Source of the DNA: Narthecium ossifragum
Lineage: Eukaryota; Streptophyta; Magnoliopsida; Dioscoreales; Nartheciaceae
Reading direction: 5' to 3'
DNA length: 64,000 nt
Assembly (NCBI GenBank): GCA_963920575.1
Contig: OY986969.1
Coordinates: forward strand, 23,475,434 to 23,539,433
In this document: positions 1-11,743 of the stretch, in pieces
How the letters are laid out: every line of letters starts with the position of its first letter
Position numbering within the stretch: position 1 is the first letter of the stretch
Position numbers and translations under genes: made by a program
The notes under the pieces: generated by a model
Databases searched by the model: none
What the model was told of the DNA's origin: nothing
The model's input: only the letters and a program-made list of their open reading frames with translations

Positions 1-621
1 TCAACTCCTCAACTAATGAGAATTCAAGATCCTTGAACTCTTCAATTGAAACTACTATATGGTCAAATTTTACGGGGACAGTTCACAAAATTTTCTCCAC
101 AATTCTCGAATCCTTGATTTCCTCACCATTCATCCGGATCTTGCTGGCCATGGTGATTACTTTTCCATAGTAATCTGATATAATCTCTGTCTCTACCATC
201 TTCAACCCTACAAACTCTCCTCTCAAAGTTTGTAAACACACCTTCTTCACTCAATCTGCGCCTTTGAAACTCTTCTCCAATGTATCCTTGCCACTTTTGA
301 TGTAGTGGCACCAAAGATTCTCTCCAAAACTGCTTCATCCACGGCCTGAAATATAAAAACCAACGCGTGACTGTATTTCCTTCGAACTTCTTCGGGGTGT
401 CCTTCTTTCCTTACTCAAACTTGTCACACTCAACACCGGCTACTTCAGTATAGCCGTTCTCTACAAGATCCCACACATCATATGACTTGCAGAGACACCG
501 CATCTTGATCTTCCATATATCGAAATTCTTCCCGTTAAATCGGGGAAGTTATGGCTGGATTGTTTTATTGTTTGACGTCATAATCTATCGCCATGAATCT
601 CGCCTTGGATCTCACAATCTA
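1..621 (-). pseudogene. Ty1/copia gag remnant (5' part)
   Basis: Read on the minus strand, the segment 430-540 encodes a copia Gag start: NFDIWKIKMRCLCKSYDVWD followed by LVENGYTEVAGVE. This is the UBN2/DUF4219-type Gag of plant copia elements. Downstream segments (down to position 1) continue as recognisable Gag (an AVDEAVLERIFGATTSK-like stretch, then IISDYYGKV and IEELKDLE-like parts), but the frame breaks at several points, so the gene is dead. The element runs off the left edge of the window, so protease, integrase and RT cannot be seen. Its own primer-binding site and 5' LTR lie immediately to the right. A dead retrotransposon capsid gene; confidence in family is high, in exact limits low. 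Confidence 0.75.
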
Positions 622-634
622 GTTCTTGATACCA
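622..634 (-). other. Primer-binding site (tRNA-iMet type) of the copia remnant
   Basis: The minus strand reads TGGTATCAAGAAC, a slightly diverged match to the TGGTATCAGAGC site used by plant copia elements for initiator tRNA-Met priming. It lies between the gag remnant and the LTR that starts near 647, exactly where a PBS belongs. Confidence 0.65.
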
Positions 635-676
635 CTATTATTACCGTGAGAGATGGAAATAAGAAGATAGTACTAC

Positions 677-3509
677 TGTCACACCCTGACCCAGAAAACC
701 CATCCGGGTCAGGACGTGAAGGATCTAAATCAATTCAATCATCTCTGACACATTTATATAACAATTTATCACAACTAATTTGAACAATTTAATCAGACGG
801 ACATCATAGTAATTTCTAATAAATTACTTAGTATAATAGTTCTAGATTAATATAAGAGTAAACAAGATTATATAATTTATACAAACCCTAAAGTTATACA
901 ATTTACTCCTCGAATACATATTCATAAACATCTAATCCTTGAAGAGGGGAAAATTATATATTTAATACATCTGTCAAAAGTAATCTACAACAAAAGGAAC
1001 TGCTGAAGCTGTCAACACCTCAGGATCATCGAGCGCCTCCTGAAGTCACTTCGCCACCAAAAGCTTGTCCAGCTGGTACTAAGGAAGAAGAGCTTATGCA
1101 CGCATGTACCTACAAACGCAGCCCGGGTAGGAGTGAGCGATAAACTTGGTAGGGTTCTACTTTGCGTCACACTGAAAGGGAGAAAAACGACAGCAGTGTC
1201 ATTTCTCCGCCTAAGTTTAAAGGATACCACGAGGTCCCATAACCCCTATCAATTCCCCACGGGATCCTACTCTTCTTGACCGACCATGCTGGGAACATCA
1301 ATCAAACACGTTGGGAGGAAACATGAACCATAACCAGTGGGAGCACCCTTACCCAGCAGGAAACCACTGCGTGGGGACACATGTCAGGGACATCGACAAC
1401 CATCCTTAGCACTTTGCATTGGAGAAGCGACACGACCTCTAAACCTCAATGATATTATCATTGTAGCCAACTAGACAATACCCTCGATAATATAATGATT
1501 CGACAATACGATCGCGCCCTAGACCTTGCTACCCATTCTCGGTCCTAAAGCTAGATCCAAGTTACCCGAGAGTCTCCGATCGGCGATCAACCCATCACCC
1601 CGCCTAACCTGAAATTCCTCTAATGCATACAGTGTATGAACCTATACAAGCATCTAACTTAGATGTCACTATATGCCACATCATCATATGAGTTCAACAA
1701 GCTAAACTACAGTATTAAAAAGAATCCAACATGATTCTTAAACAACAATCGGCAACGCCGTTATACAATAGCCTTCAGTGCACTCCGGCACCCGACAGGC
1801 TAAGGTTCCATAGTTACCCCGCGGGCAACTGGACTACAAGTACAACGATAGAAGTACCAGCCAAGTAACCAACCAGATCAAACATCCAATCAACAATTCA
1901 GTAAAACAATTATTCTATATTACACCCTCGGCGCACGTCGTCTATCAGTTGGGCTATTAATTAAAGCGGTAAAGGGCACACCGTCGCCAATTTAATCTAC
2001 ACATTCGCAAGGGGCATGACTTCCGTGGTTAACCATAAAGTAGTAAATGGCAAACCTCTCCAAAATCCTTCAAATCCATAGAAGGTCAATGGCTAGTCCT
2101 AAACATACATCAACATGATATACTAAGGTATCGAGTCGATCGGAAGACAATTGATCGACGAAATCGATTAAGATTAGTTATTTTGGTAAATTACTCTAAA
2201 ACAACAATCACGATATAATTCGATGACAAATCCGTCAAATTCCAATTAAAATATCATACTAATCATTGGGAAAGACATGCGAGAAATTCGGGTTAAAAGG
2301 AAACCAAAATCATTGAAATTGAAATCAAATTTAGCAATCAACATATAAGATATCGATCTTCTTACCCAAGAAGATTGATCTTCTATCTACGTGCACTCTG
2401 TCAAGGAAGAGATCGATCTTCCCTCACAAGGAGATCGATCTTCCTTAAGAGAGTGTTCTGTCTGGGGAAGAAGGGATCGATTTTCCTTCTCAAGAAAATC
2501 GATCTTCCCAAAGGGAGCGTTCTGTCTGGGGAAAAAGGGATCGATCTTCTTGAGAAGGAAGATCGATCTTCCCCAAGAGAGCCATCTGTCAAGGGAGAGA
2601 TCGATCTTCTTAGCACAAGAAGATCGATCTTCTTCAGATGAGACAGAACACCAACAAATAAGAGAAGATCAATCCTTCATACATCAGTTGATATTAGTGA
2701 ATAGTGCTGAAAACTAAATTTCTTGAATTCGATCTATCAAAACCAATCCAAATCAAACCAAACATTGGAAGGATGCACAATTGATAGTGGGGAACCTAAT
2801 GACACTAAGAAATCTAAGTTCTGATGGGTAGATTTCAGATCCAGGCTGGAATAGCCGAAAACCAACGAAACGACGAGAAATACATGATTCATCTGATAGA
2901 ATACGAAATCGACAAGGTAGAAGTGTTCTAAACACTCTACTAAACTACTCTATCAAGTTTCATAACAATCCAATAAATACAAATACATAAAAACCACATT
3001 AATCCAATCCTAGATAAACCAATCCGGTAGAATTGGGTAGAAACACCTACATGTATATACAAGCAGACGATCTACAGGATCCTCCACTCCGATCGTCACA
3101 GATCCGTGCCGAAAAGCCACAGCCGGATCTCCACTCCGGGCAGCCAACGAAGGAGAGAGGAAGAGAGAAAGAGAAAGGAAAGAGAAGAGAGAGAAAATAG
3201 AAGGGTTTAAATAGATAGCTTGAATCGAACACAACCGTCCATTTCGATCTTTCTCGATCAAGCTCCGATCTTTTGATCGGAAGCACTTCTAAGGTTCTAA
3301 TCAATCACATACATAAATCCAAGGCAGTGTGTGCACTACGTAGGTGTGAAACCGACCGCCAAGGGGCAATTTTACCAAATTACCAAATTGCCCTTGGGGT
3401 CCAAAAACAGCGATGCGATCAACCGATCACAAACCAAGACCAACCAAGTCACAAAACTAAACCCTCGACCTAACGCGGTCGGATCGGGTTGGAGGTACGG
3501 GTCCTCACA
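677..3509 (-). mobile_element. Solo LTR, long-LTR family copy 1
   Basis: The 2833-bp block starts TGTCACACCCTGACCC and ends GGGTCCTCACA, with TG...CA termini. It is flanked by perfect 5-bp direct repeats ACTAC (672-676 and 3510-3514), the signature of an LTR retrotransposon insertion. No gag or pol lies inside, so this is a solo LTR. Sense is minus: a TATA-like TATTTAAA (3206-3213) sits about 300 bp inside the right (5') end, giving a short U3 and a very long R-U5. Relatives in this window are 5084-8163 (+), 46509-51675 (-) and 56442-58586 (-). All share the TCCTCACA or CACxCCx-GACCC ends or the block GCAGCCCGGGTAGGAGTGAG near 1120. Long LTRs are typical of some plant gypsy lineages; the lineage is inferred, not seen. 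Confidence 0.85.
2355..2640. repeat. Array of GATCGATC-cored hairpins in the LTR leader
   Basis: At least four inverted repeats follow one another at roughly 70-bp spacing, separated by a recurring TCTGTC(T/A)GGG-like link. Examples: arms GATCGATCTTC at 2539-2549 and 2558-2568, and arms GATCGATCTTCTT at 2599-2611 and 2617-2629 with loop AGCAC. The frames open here (2375-2717) are by-products of the repeat. The array lies in the transcribed R-U5 part of the LTR. Confidence 0.8.
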
Positions 3510-3781
3510 ACTACGGTAGAAAGAGAATAGTTGAGAAGAGAGAAAAAAACTCTAGGGGACGAAACAGGGAAGAGGACGTCTCAATGCATCTCAGAGAAGA
3601 TAGCCCTGCATATGAGCAGAGAACAACGCCTCTATTTTTTTCACTCTACGTTACAACAGCCTATCCCACTTTATATATTGGTTCCCACTAAACTCTAGTC
3701 CTAATCCACATCGAAATACAAACTTCTAATCAAACTTAATCAAATAAGCTAAACTCAAAATCCTAAACAAAGTTCTAATCA

Positions 3782-5083
3782 ATGTTGGGTTTATTTTCCA
3801 TCAATTACTGCAGGGCCATGCATGCAATGATGAATCTCAGCCGTTGGATCAACATCCGACGGATGAGATCAAAATTACTTTTACTATTTCTCTCTCTCAT
3901 TTATTACTTGACTTTTTAACCAAGTAAAGGTAATTTTAATTTAAAAACCAAGGTTTCAAGTTTCGGCTTCGGAATTGGTTTTGAACCGAACAGAAACCCG
4001 ATGCAGTTTCAGGCTTTGTTTCGGGCCTTAATTTCGGGATCAGTGCTAGGAGTTTCGGATAGGGATCCGCCAAAACTTCAAACCATAATCAAAACCCAAC
4101 AGTTGAGATTCATGATTAAAAGTCTTGCAGCGGATCTCTGTTGCAGGCTCCCCAATCCGAAATGTGGGAAAAAAGGCAAAACTGGAAGGGAAAGTTAAGA
4201 ATCGACCCCGACTATCCACTGAAAATTTAACGGGAAGGACGACAATAAGTTTGTCGTTGCAAGGCCCCAAGTCCTGTTAAAATTGGACAATTTGTGTTCT
4301 AATACACCTTCTATTGTTCCCTGAAAAATGAGAACAAAAATAGGTGTGCTCGGGATGGGCGCGTAGTCGCCAGGCACATGAGGTGTGCTAATCGTAGAAA
4401 AGATCAAAATGAAAATGGGTTCTACCGTGCCTTAAGTAAGAGGACTTTTTGGATGTTCTAAATCTAAGTCTATGCTATGTTTGCAACTACTCCTATGGAA
4501 GATTGATGATTACTGCTGCTCCTAAGTAGATTAATGGCTACTCCTACTCCTATATAGAGTAAGGCTACGCTACTCTAGGTAAAAAGAGTACTGGTTATGC
4601 TACTCCTAGGTAAAAGAAGTAAGGGTTATGCTACTCCTAGGTAGAAGGAACAATAAGAATAAAAGAGATTTCATTGATTGTAGTCATGTTCATCTTACAA
4701 TTCTCTTCATCCACCAGATATTTATACAATCTCTCAAGAGAACAACTTCTTATGATCCCATGACCTTTGACGGTTGCACTCCATGTTGCCCCATGATTTC
4801 TGACGGTTGTTCTCCTTGATCAGCTATGGTTGAGTCCCACCATGTGCTGGTTTTGACCTTCTTTTTGACCCTCCAAATCTGCTAATTTTTTGTCGTAATA
4901 GCTATATATTCTAATTAATATAGAACCACTTTGAAATTAGCCTCAAAATTTAGGCTTGCAAAACATATCTAACCTTAGTTATAAACAAGGCCGGTAGGTT
5001 GATGAGTGACATTGTTATTTGATGGTTGTATGAGTGAAACATGTGGATGATCAAGAGTACATAAGGTCTTCTCTAGTACTAGT
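3782..5083. other. Intergenic repeat-derived sequence
   Basis: No gene is recognised. At 4490-4660 short imperfect repeats of the type GGTTATGCTACTCCTAGGTA occur. On the minus strand TGTATAAATATCTGG near 4717-4731, with a leader-like sequence to its left, resembles an LTR promoter, so part of 4460-4880 is probably a decayed minus-strand LTR. The rest shows nothing distinctive. Confidence 0.4.
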
Positions 5084-8000
5084 TGTGAGGACCTGTACCT
5101 CCAACCCGGTCCGACCGTGTAGGTCGAGGGTTTGGTTCGGTTGGTTTGGCTTGGTTGGTTTTGCTTCGCAATCTTTTGATTGTTGCAGCTCCGGGGGTAA
5201 TTTGGTAAATTACCCTTGGCGGAGTTGGTTTCACACACGCGTAATGCACACACTGCCATATATGTTGTATGTAATTGATTAGACCCTTAGGTACGCTCAC
5301 GATTGGAAGATCAGAGTTCGATCATAGACAATCGAAATCGAATGGTTGTGATTGGCTCTGGCCGATCGATCGTCCGCGGGCCAGACTTAGAGTATAAATA
5401 GCCTCTTTCTCTCCTTTAGGGTTTCTTTTCTCATCTAATCCATGGAGGAGGGCTTTGATGCGGCTAAGGTGGAGGAGCACCATCCAAAGGCTTGGGATCA
5501 AGGATTTGAAGGGATTTAGCTATTCCTAAGGTAGGGTTTCTATTCTAAACTTGGTTTAGACTATACTAGAGTAGGATTAGGCTTGTTTGGAGAATGCTAG
5601 CTTAGGGCTTATGTGCCTCTTTGGTTTCCTCTTGCTCTTCTTGCATCTATTCTTCTCCTAATGCCTCTATTGTTTTAGTTATTTGGGTTTGAGTGCTTTT
5701 TGTTGGTTTTCCTCACCCCTCTCCTTAGATCTATGCTTATTTAGCCCCTAGTAATGAATCATATGATTATTTTTTAGATCTAATGCTTCTAATATGTTCC
5801 TCTATTTGTAGTAATGTTGGATTCATAGTTTCATAGCATTTGGATGTGTTTTGTTGAGGCTTCGACGAAGTCATTCTCGGATTTTTCCGATTTGCCCCTA
5901 AAATCTCTTTCACAGCCACTTCTTCTTCGAACTGCTAATTATCCGTACAGAATGTTGTGAAGTTTTTTTCACGACATTTGTAGATCTTCGAGTTTACTTT
6001 CAGATACAAATAATTTTTTGTGATTTATAGTAATTTATCTCGTGGGCTGCGATGTAACAGGCTTTTCATCATTTTGGGGTTTTCTTGGCTGATTCTTTGA
6101 GCGGTGTTTTGATGACTTCCCAACCTCTAATTATTCTGAAATTTTGATATGTCGTATCTGGCATAGGATAGATGCTATCTACAAAGTTTAGAAAGTTTTC
6201 AATGAAGTTTGTGGCATTTATGGCCCTTTCTCTATTTCGAGCTGAAGGTTGTATTTTGGGGATTTTATTGGGTTTTCGATCTCCAATTGTGCTGAATTTT
6301 GGATATATCATTGTTGATGATGGATAGGGTCTATCTAAATTTTTTTTACAGAATTTGGATAAGTTTTGTAGGTTTTATGGCATCTTTTCTATTTCGGCCA
6401 TTTCTCGTCGATGTTTGGGTTTTCCATAGACTCGCGTTGGATTTCGGACTCGGATTTACTTGATTCTTTGATACGTTATGGAATACCATTCTAAGATACC
6501 TTCTAGATAATAAAGATTAAATCTTTATACAATTTAGGTAATTATGTTATGTATGCGACTACTCTAAGCATGTTATAGATGTGCCTCTATATTGTTAATG
6601 ATATATGTTTATCCGTAATTCTATCATGCTACGGGTGCATCTTTAGTCTAACATACTATAATGGTATCATCTTCCTTAACGCTTTGTGGGTTAATTGAGG
6701 GACACTTTGTGGGTTAATTGAGGGATTCATGCCCCTCGGGAATGCTTAGATTAAATGGGCCGAAGGTGTGCCTTTGTCTGATGATTGATATCATGCATGG
6801 TTTGGCTATAATATGTATGTATGCTCGTATGCTTCATTTATACTTGTTCAATGGTAAATGTCTATAATATATACATAGCCCATGAGATGTTTGATGAAAT
6901 ACCAAAAAGAGACGGAACGAGATAAACTATTGTGAAATATTGTGTGGTTAATCAATGCATAGCTTGCATGTCGGTAAGCCTTGTAGAGACATGAGTGGTT
7001 ATTTTTCCAATATTGGTATGTTTTAAGTTATGGGATGCTAGTAAGCTCTTGAGGAGCTTGAATGCTCAATGCATGGCTTGATGCTAGTGAACTCATGATG
7101 GGTTATAATGATAACTTTATGTTATATTTATGCATTGTTAGCCTCTTGCATGCCTATGTAATCGTCTTACGTATACTTATTTGTTTAGCTCTCTTTTAGC
7201 ATGATACATACTATCCTTCACATGTTTGATGAAATGTCATATAGAGACAAATAGGTTAGTTAATTGTGCAACATGCATAATATTTGCATTAGAGGCATTC
7301 AAGCTAGGTGGTAGGTGATGGGTTCGATCGCCGATCCGAGGGTCTCGGGTAGCTCGAATGTAAATGAGTTTAGGCTGGGGTTGGGTCTAGGTGCTTGCGA
7401 TCAAGGCTACGGGTAGACTTGGGTCCCCATGATCAATCGGGCCTTTAGAAGAATGAATCTACAATCCAATTTAGATTAGAAGAATTAAATTGTTATCGCT
7501 TCGAGGATTGATTGACCTCTAATCTAAATTGGATTAGAGGCAGACTTAGGCGTCAAATGAATCCTATAATCTACGGGTAGACTTGGGTCCCGATTCAGCT
7601 GGGCCCACAGTTGGCAGGGTAATAGCCCGGATTGTGATGGAGAGCGATAGATTGATTGCGAGTTTGGGCTTAAGTTGTGACTTCCCTTGAGTTAAGACTT
7701 AGGCGCCAAATTACATTGTTTATTATATTAGTTATATGAGTTAGTTTCTTGTATGTCATTAGTTCATCACCTACTGGATATTGTTGCTCACTCTATCTGG
7801 GTTGCATCGGTGATGCAAGTCGATGTAGTTCTTTCTTTCATGTGGTTTTCAGATGATGACGCGACATTCTCGAAGTGATTGAGGATTTGGAGTTTCGATG
7901 TGTTCTTCTACAGCTTATTCACAATTTCTATTAGTAATGTATACATTGATGTATAATCCGATGTATTTGAGGACAGAATTGTGTAATTCCTAGATTCATG

Positions 8001-8163
8001 TATTTGAGAAAGTTTGTAATAGTTAGCTATTTACATCCTTGTCCTATATATACTTGTTTAAATTTATTAGTAGTTGTACTGTACTGCGTCAATTTGAAGA
8101 TGTTGAACATTTATATGTGGCTCACGTCTTGATCTGAATGAGTTTTCTAGGTTGGGGGTGACA
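5084..8163 (+). mobile_element. Solo LTR, long-LTR family copy 4
   Basis: This begins TGTGAGGACCTG and ends GGTTGGGGGTGACA, the reverse-complement arrangement of copy 1, so its sense is plus. The U3 (5084-5390) shares the GGTCGAGGGTTTGG and GGTAATTTGGTAAATTACCC motifs with the right ends of copies 1 and 2. A TATA box lies at 5393-5400. The long R-U5 has no coding capacity. It lacks the GATCGATC/GGTCGACC hairpin array and is closest to copy 3 (shared TTGTAGATC-TTCGA block near 5980). I see no clean 5-bp duplication (CTAGT left, AGTAT right), so the boundaries could be slightly off or the insertion rearranged. Confidence 0.75.
5393..5400 (+). promoter_or_regulatory. TATA box of LTR copy 4
   Basis: TATAAATA about 310 bp inside the LTR start, followed by a pyrimidine-rich leader. 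Equivalent sites occur on the minus strand in copies 1 (3206-3213) and 2 (51384-51392) at a similar distance from the LTR start, which supports this as the U3 promoter of the family. Confidence 0.6.
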
Positions 8164-8826
8164 AGTATACCTTATCTTTTTCCAGATGACTCACTTTCTC
8201 AGACTTGGAAGTCTTTGCTATCTGTTGAAAATTCAGCTAGATTACTACTTAGAATGGAAAATTTTGTGGACAAAATGTGTTGTGGAGTAGTAGTGGACTC
8301 GAAGTGGAGGTCATTAGGGGTCTGAGTTTAAAGAGTTGTCACATAGCCAGGAGCATAGGAAGACTGCAGACTTTCCGATTTCGACACCATCTCAATTATG
8401 TATGAGCTATATTTGGAACACCAAAGATCAAAATGAGATGATTCTAAAAGGATTTTGAAGAAGACTTAAAAGAGCTACAATTTCTTTTCTCGCATGTAAT
8501 TTTTAGATTCTATCTCATTGGTGGTCGAAATAGAGTCTGAAGTTGATCAATAGAATCTAACAGAAGATTATACAATTCAAGTATTTTGAGAATAACTTCA
8601 TGGATAAGAGGCCATCGTGCATGGAGGTAATGCGTCGTGGATTCAACCACAACATGGGCAACTGCGGTATCTGGGTTCAAACACGGGTTTTAAGTCTATT
8701 TCACTTGTCGAATTTTTTATATAGTACGTGGTTTTTCAGGCCAGGGATTAGGATCGGTGGTTTTTATATGTCAGGGATTTTTCACGAAAAAGCTTTGATG
8801 TCGTCTATTGTTTTATTACCGCTTTA
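8164..8826. other. Intergenic, no gene recognised
   Basis: Plus-strand reading near 8170-8320 is briefly open but too short and unsupported to call. The 75-codon frame at 8600-8827 has no recognisable similarity. Nothing else is seen. Confidence 0.3.
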
Positions 8827-9038
8827 GCCCCCATTTAATATGGGGTTAAAAATAATGGAGTTAAAGGGGATAGTGTTAGAAAAGTGAGGTTAAAAAATGG
8901 GGTAAGAAGAAATAGATCAGGAATGGGGTAAATGGAATAGTGGTAATGCCGTAATCATTATTTTGATGTTTGGATAAAAAGTGAGGATAAGAGGAGATAA
9001 AATAGAGTTATCCCCTTATCCCTTAACCAAACGAGAGC
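8827..9038. mobile_element. Tourist-like MITE
   Basis: A 212-bp element whose ends are imperfect inverted repeats (left GCCCCCATTTAATATGGGG; right reads GCTCTCGTTTGGTTAAGGG in reverse complement). It is flanked by TTA on both sides (8824-8826 and 9039-9041). The 3-bp TTA duplication and the GTTTGG terminus are typical of Tourist/PIF-Harbinger MITEs. A diverged relative is at 23959-24164. Confidence 0.7.
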
Positions 9039-9167
9039 TTAGCGATTTTCTTTTGACGCACACACTATCCATTACAACTAGGATTTTTCACAATCAACAA
9101 GCAGATGCAGCATCCATGCAGGGACCATTATTTAGATTTTTAGATTAGATAAGCACAAGGCTACTAC

Positions 9168-9377
9168 GGGCCCCTTTGGCTCGCCAGAATGGGAGCGAAT
9201 GGGAGTGAATCCGGTGAATCCTGGAATCCCGGAATCCGCGGATTCCGGATTTCTGGATTCTGTCGTTTGGCTCGCCGGCGGATTCCGTTTTCGACGTCCC
9301 GTCCGCGGTATCCGCTCCTGCGGATACCGTGGATTCCGGATCCCGGATTCCACCCGGGATCCGAGCCAAACGGACCC
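9168..9377. mobile_element. GC-rich MITE with 3-bp TAC duplication
   Basis: The 210-bp element starts GGGCCCCTTTGGCTCG and its right end reads GGGTCCGTTTGGCTCG in reverse complement. Both sides are flanked by TAC (9165-9167 and 9378-9380). Internally it is full of GGATTCCG-type palindromes and can fold on itself. The 60-106-codon frames that overlap on both strands are consequences of the fold-back structure. Likely a PIF/Harbinger-like non-autonomous element. Confidence 0.7.
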
Positions 9378-9762
9378 TACATGACTACAAATTATCATTT
9401 CCCATGTTCCCTTTATCCAAATAGGACCAGAGGAATCTGACTTCCACCTCAAAGGCTCAAACTAAAATAATAGAAGGGCCGAAAAGGCCAATCTCCTCCT
9501 CTAAAACACCAGAGGAGGTTCCTTTCTCTGAAAAAATAACAGATAAAAGCCGTGCTTGGCGAGCATTGACGATAATCCACCCCCAATTTAGAATCTGACT
9601 TAGTTACAACTTTCTTCAAATCTCGTGGCTTAATTTAGGCTCCTTCGTCGCCGCCGTAATGGCTTTTGTTCCGCCTCGGCCAACCTCCTCCAATGATTTT
9701 GTTTTCATTTCTTTAACGACTATTATAAATCCAATTCATAATAAGAGCTGGAATAATTTATG
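9378..9762. other. Intergenic, nothing recognised
   Basis: Low-complexity AT/pyrimidine-rich DNA between two MITEs. No gene or repeat end is seen. Confidence 0.3.
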
Positions 9763-10211
9763 AAAGGGATAATTGCTTTTGAATCCCAAAAACTTCTTAA
9801 ATTACAAATGTACCTCTACATTCTTTAGGTACACGTATATATCTCTGAAAACATTGAAAAAATATTAAACATACATCTCCATTTAAATCCGTCTAGTCAT
9901 CTAACTTAACCACGGTATAAATCTAACCATAGGGGAAAAAGATTACTTAATTAACCATAGAAAGTTATTTAATTACAAATGTACCCCCATACAAAATCAC
10001 TTAATTACAAATGTACCCCTACGTAAGTGACTTTTGTCATGATGCCGTTAACAGCGTTAGGAATATTCACTATTTATTCGTCGAGAAGTAATTCAGAGGC
10101 ATGGTTAACATTTTTTCAATGTTTTTAGAGGTACATATGTGAGACCAAAGATTATAGGAGTGCATTTGTAATTTTAGAAGTTTTGGAGGATTCAAAAGTA
10201 ATTATCCCTTT
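9763..10211. mobile_element. Fold-back element with inverted repeats of about 110 bp
   Basis: The left arm starts AAAGGGATAATTGCTTTTGA and the right arm, read in reverse complement from 10211, starts AAAGGGATAATTACTTTTGA. The similarity continues for roughly 110 bp, through TTACAAATG and ACATTGAAAAAAT. The interior repeats the AATTACAAATGTACCCC motif twice. No clear target duplication was found. It is a MITE, possibly of the Mutator type given the long arms. Confidence 0.65.
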
Positions 10212-10635
10212 ATAAAATTATCGGGCTTGGGTCTGGGCGAACAAGGCCTCCTGGGTCATACTCATATTAGTATTACAATGTGCACCGGATGGGCCAGGCT
10301 GTATATGCTGGCCATTAATGTCCGGATAATTCCAGGCAGAATAATACTAGCCAGTTTGGTGGTAGGTTCAGGCTTGTTTTGTAACCTTACATGATTGTGA
10401 GGATATTTGTTGCTATGCATAGGAAGTGGAATCCCACAATTCAAAATCTGGAGTTTGGAATTGGTTTGCAAAAGTATGGATGCGGGATGCCACTCTAATC
10501 ATCTCATAATTACCTCAATATGCAATATCCATTGCAAACCTGTGGCTAATATAAGCAAGTATAAGTTATTCGTATATGATCTCTTCTCATTTTGAGGCAA
10601 ACTCATCTTTTTGGTTCCTAGTATAACATGTTATT

Positions 10636-10677
<42 letters not shown>

Positions 10678-10914
10678 CATGTTTTTTAGTTATGTGACCA
10701 GCAAACCTGGCACGGGCATTCATCAATGAAGCTCCCCAGAAGTACAGGGCTAAAACCGTGACACGGGTACGGGTCACACACATTCAACATTAGAATTGTT
10801 TAACTGAAAAACATTTATGAGCCACCTTCAGTCATTTAAAGGCAATCGATGGTTAATTACATATGAGCTAGCTAGATGGTTAATTACATATATATGAGCT
10901 AGCTAGATGGTTAA
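10212..10914. other. Downstream flank of 4CLL gene A
   Basis: No coding signal. It contains a (TA)n tract at about 10636-10672 and, just beyond the gene's stop codon, a short duplicated GAGCTAGCTAGATGGTTAATTACA segment (10865-10919) that overlaps the stop region of gene A. The poly(A) site cannot be assigned. Confidence 0.4.
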
Positions 10915-11693
10915 TTACAATCGACAAATGCCTCCATTAAGGGCAAGCTTCCTCCTCAAAACTTTTCCTGTCGGTGACTTAGGTATCGAGTCAATGAACG
11001 CGACCCTGCGGATCTTCTTGTAGGGTGCCACCTGTTATACTCACCAAGGAACAAATCATTAATTAATCTGTTATTATGATGCTAAAGTTTTGGAGATATG
11101 GCAGCTATGGGTGTACCTTGAAAAGGCTTGACTTTGTATAATATATATATATATATATATATATGATGCTAAATATTTGCTTCATTAGTGATGAACTATC
11201 TTGTTATGTTGTCAACAAAAAAAATCCCACCTGTTTGGCGACGAAATCCATCACTTGTGCTTCATTGAGGCTGCTTCCCTGTTGTCTCACCACAAATGCC
11301 ATTGGTATTTGTCCAGCTTCCTCATTTGGATACCTTCAATTTTGCACAGTTCGTGAAATCACAACTTAGCAATAATAGCCATCCTACTTGTTCATGAACG
11401 GGAATGACAGCCAAATATAACTGCATGTTGATTTGTATTTAAGAAATATGTATCATATCAGACAGTACGTAGCAGGACTCGACAAGCTCAAACTATTCGT
11501 TCCAACCTGCATCAAACTATTCGTTCTAGCATTAATTATTCCCAACTCAACTCTTAAGTTCTGTATATCCATGGTCCAATTGCCTAGATTAATAGTTAAA
11601 TGTTAGAGAAGCTCTTCTTCCAGCTGTGATGATCAGATGTTAGCTAGCTTGAAAATTACTTATTAAATGTCCTCATATATCATATATCATATA

Positions 11694-11743
<50 letters not shown>

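Larger units (their letters stand above)
647..3781 (-). mobile_element. Copia 5' LTR, split by a nested solo LTR
   Basis: With the nested insertion 677-3509 and one copy of its 5-bp duplication removed, about 300 bp of LTR-like sequence remain (647-676 plus 3510-3781), directly upstream of the PBS in minus-strand sense. A minus-strand TATA-like TATATAAAG occurs near 3669-3677, followed by a plausible leader. The right limit is uncertain, because I could not find a terminal TG/CA pair with a target duplication. Confidence 0.5.

Noticed and set aside
2355..2640. CRISPR-like regular repeat spacing
   Set aside because: Repeats are palindromic and degenerate with repetitive spacers, in a plant LTR; no cas genes.
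2375..2717. Overlapping open frames of 71-108 codons on both strands
   Set aside because: They are translations of the GATCGATCTTCC palindromic repeat; repetitive IDLP/RSS composition, no gene features.
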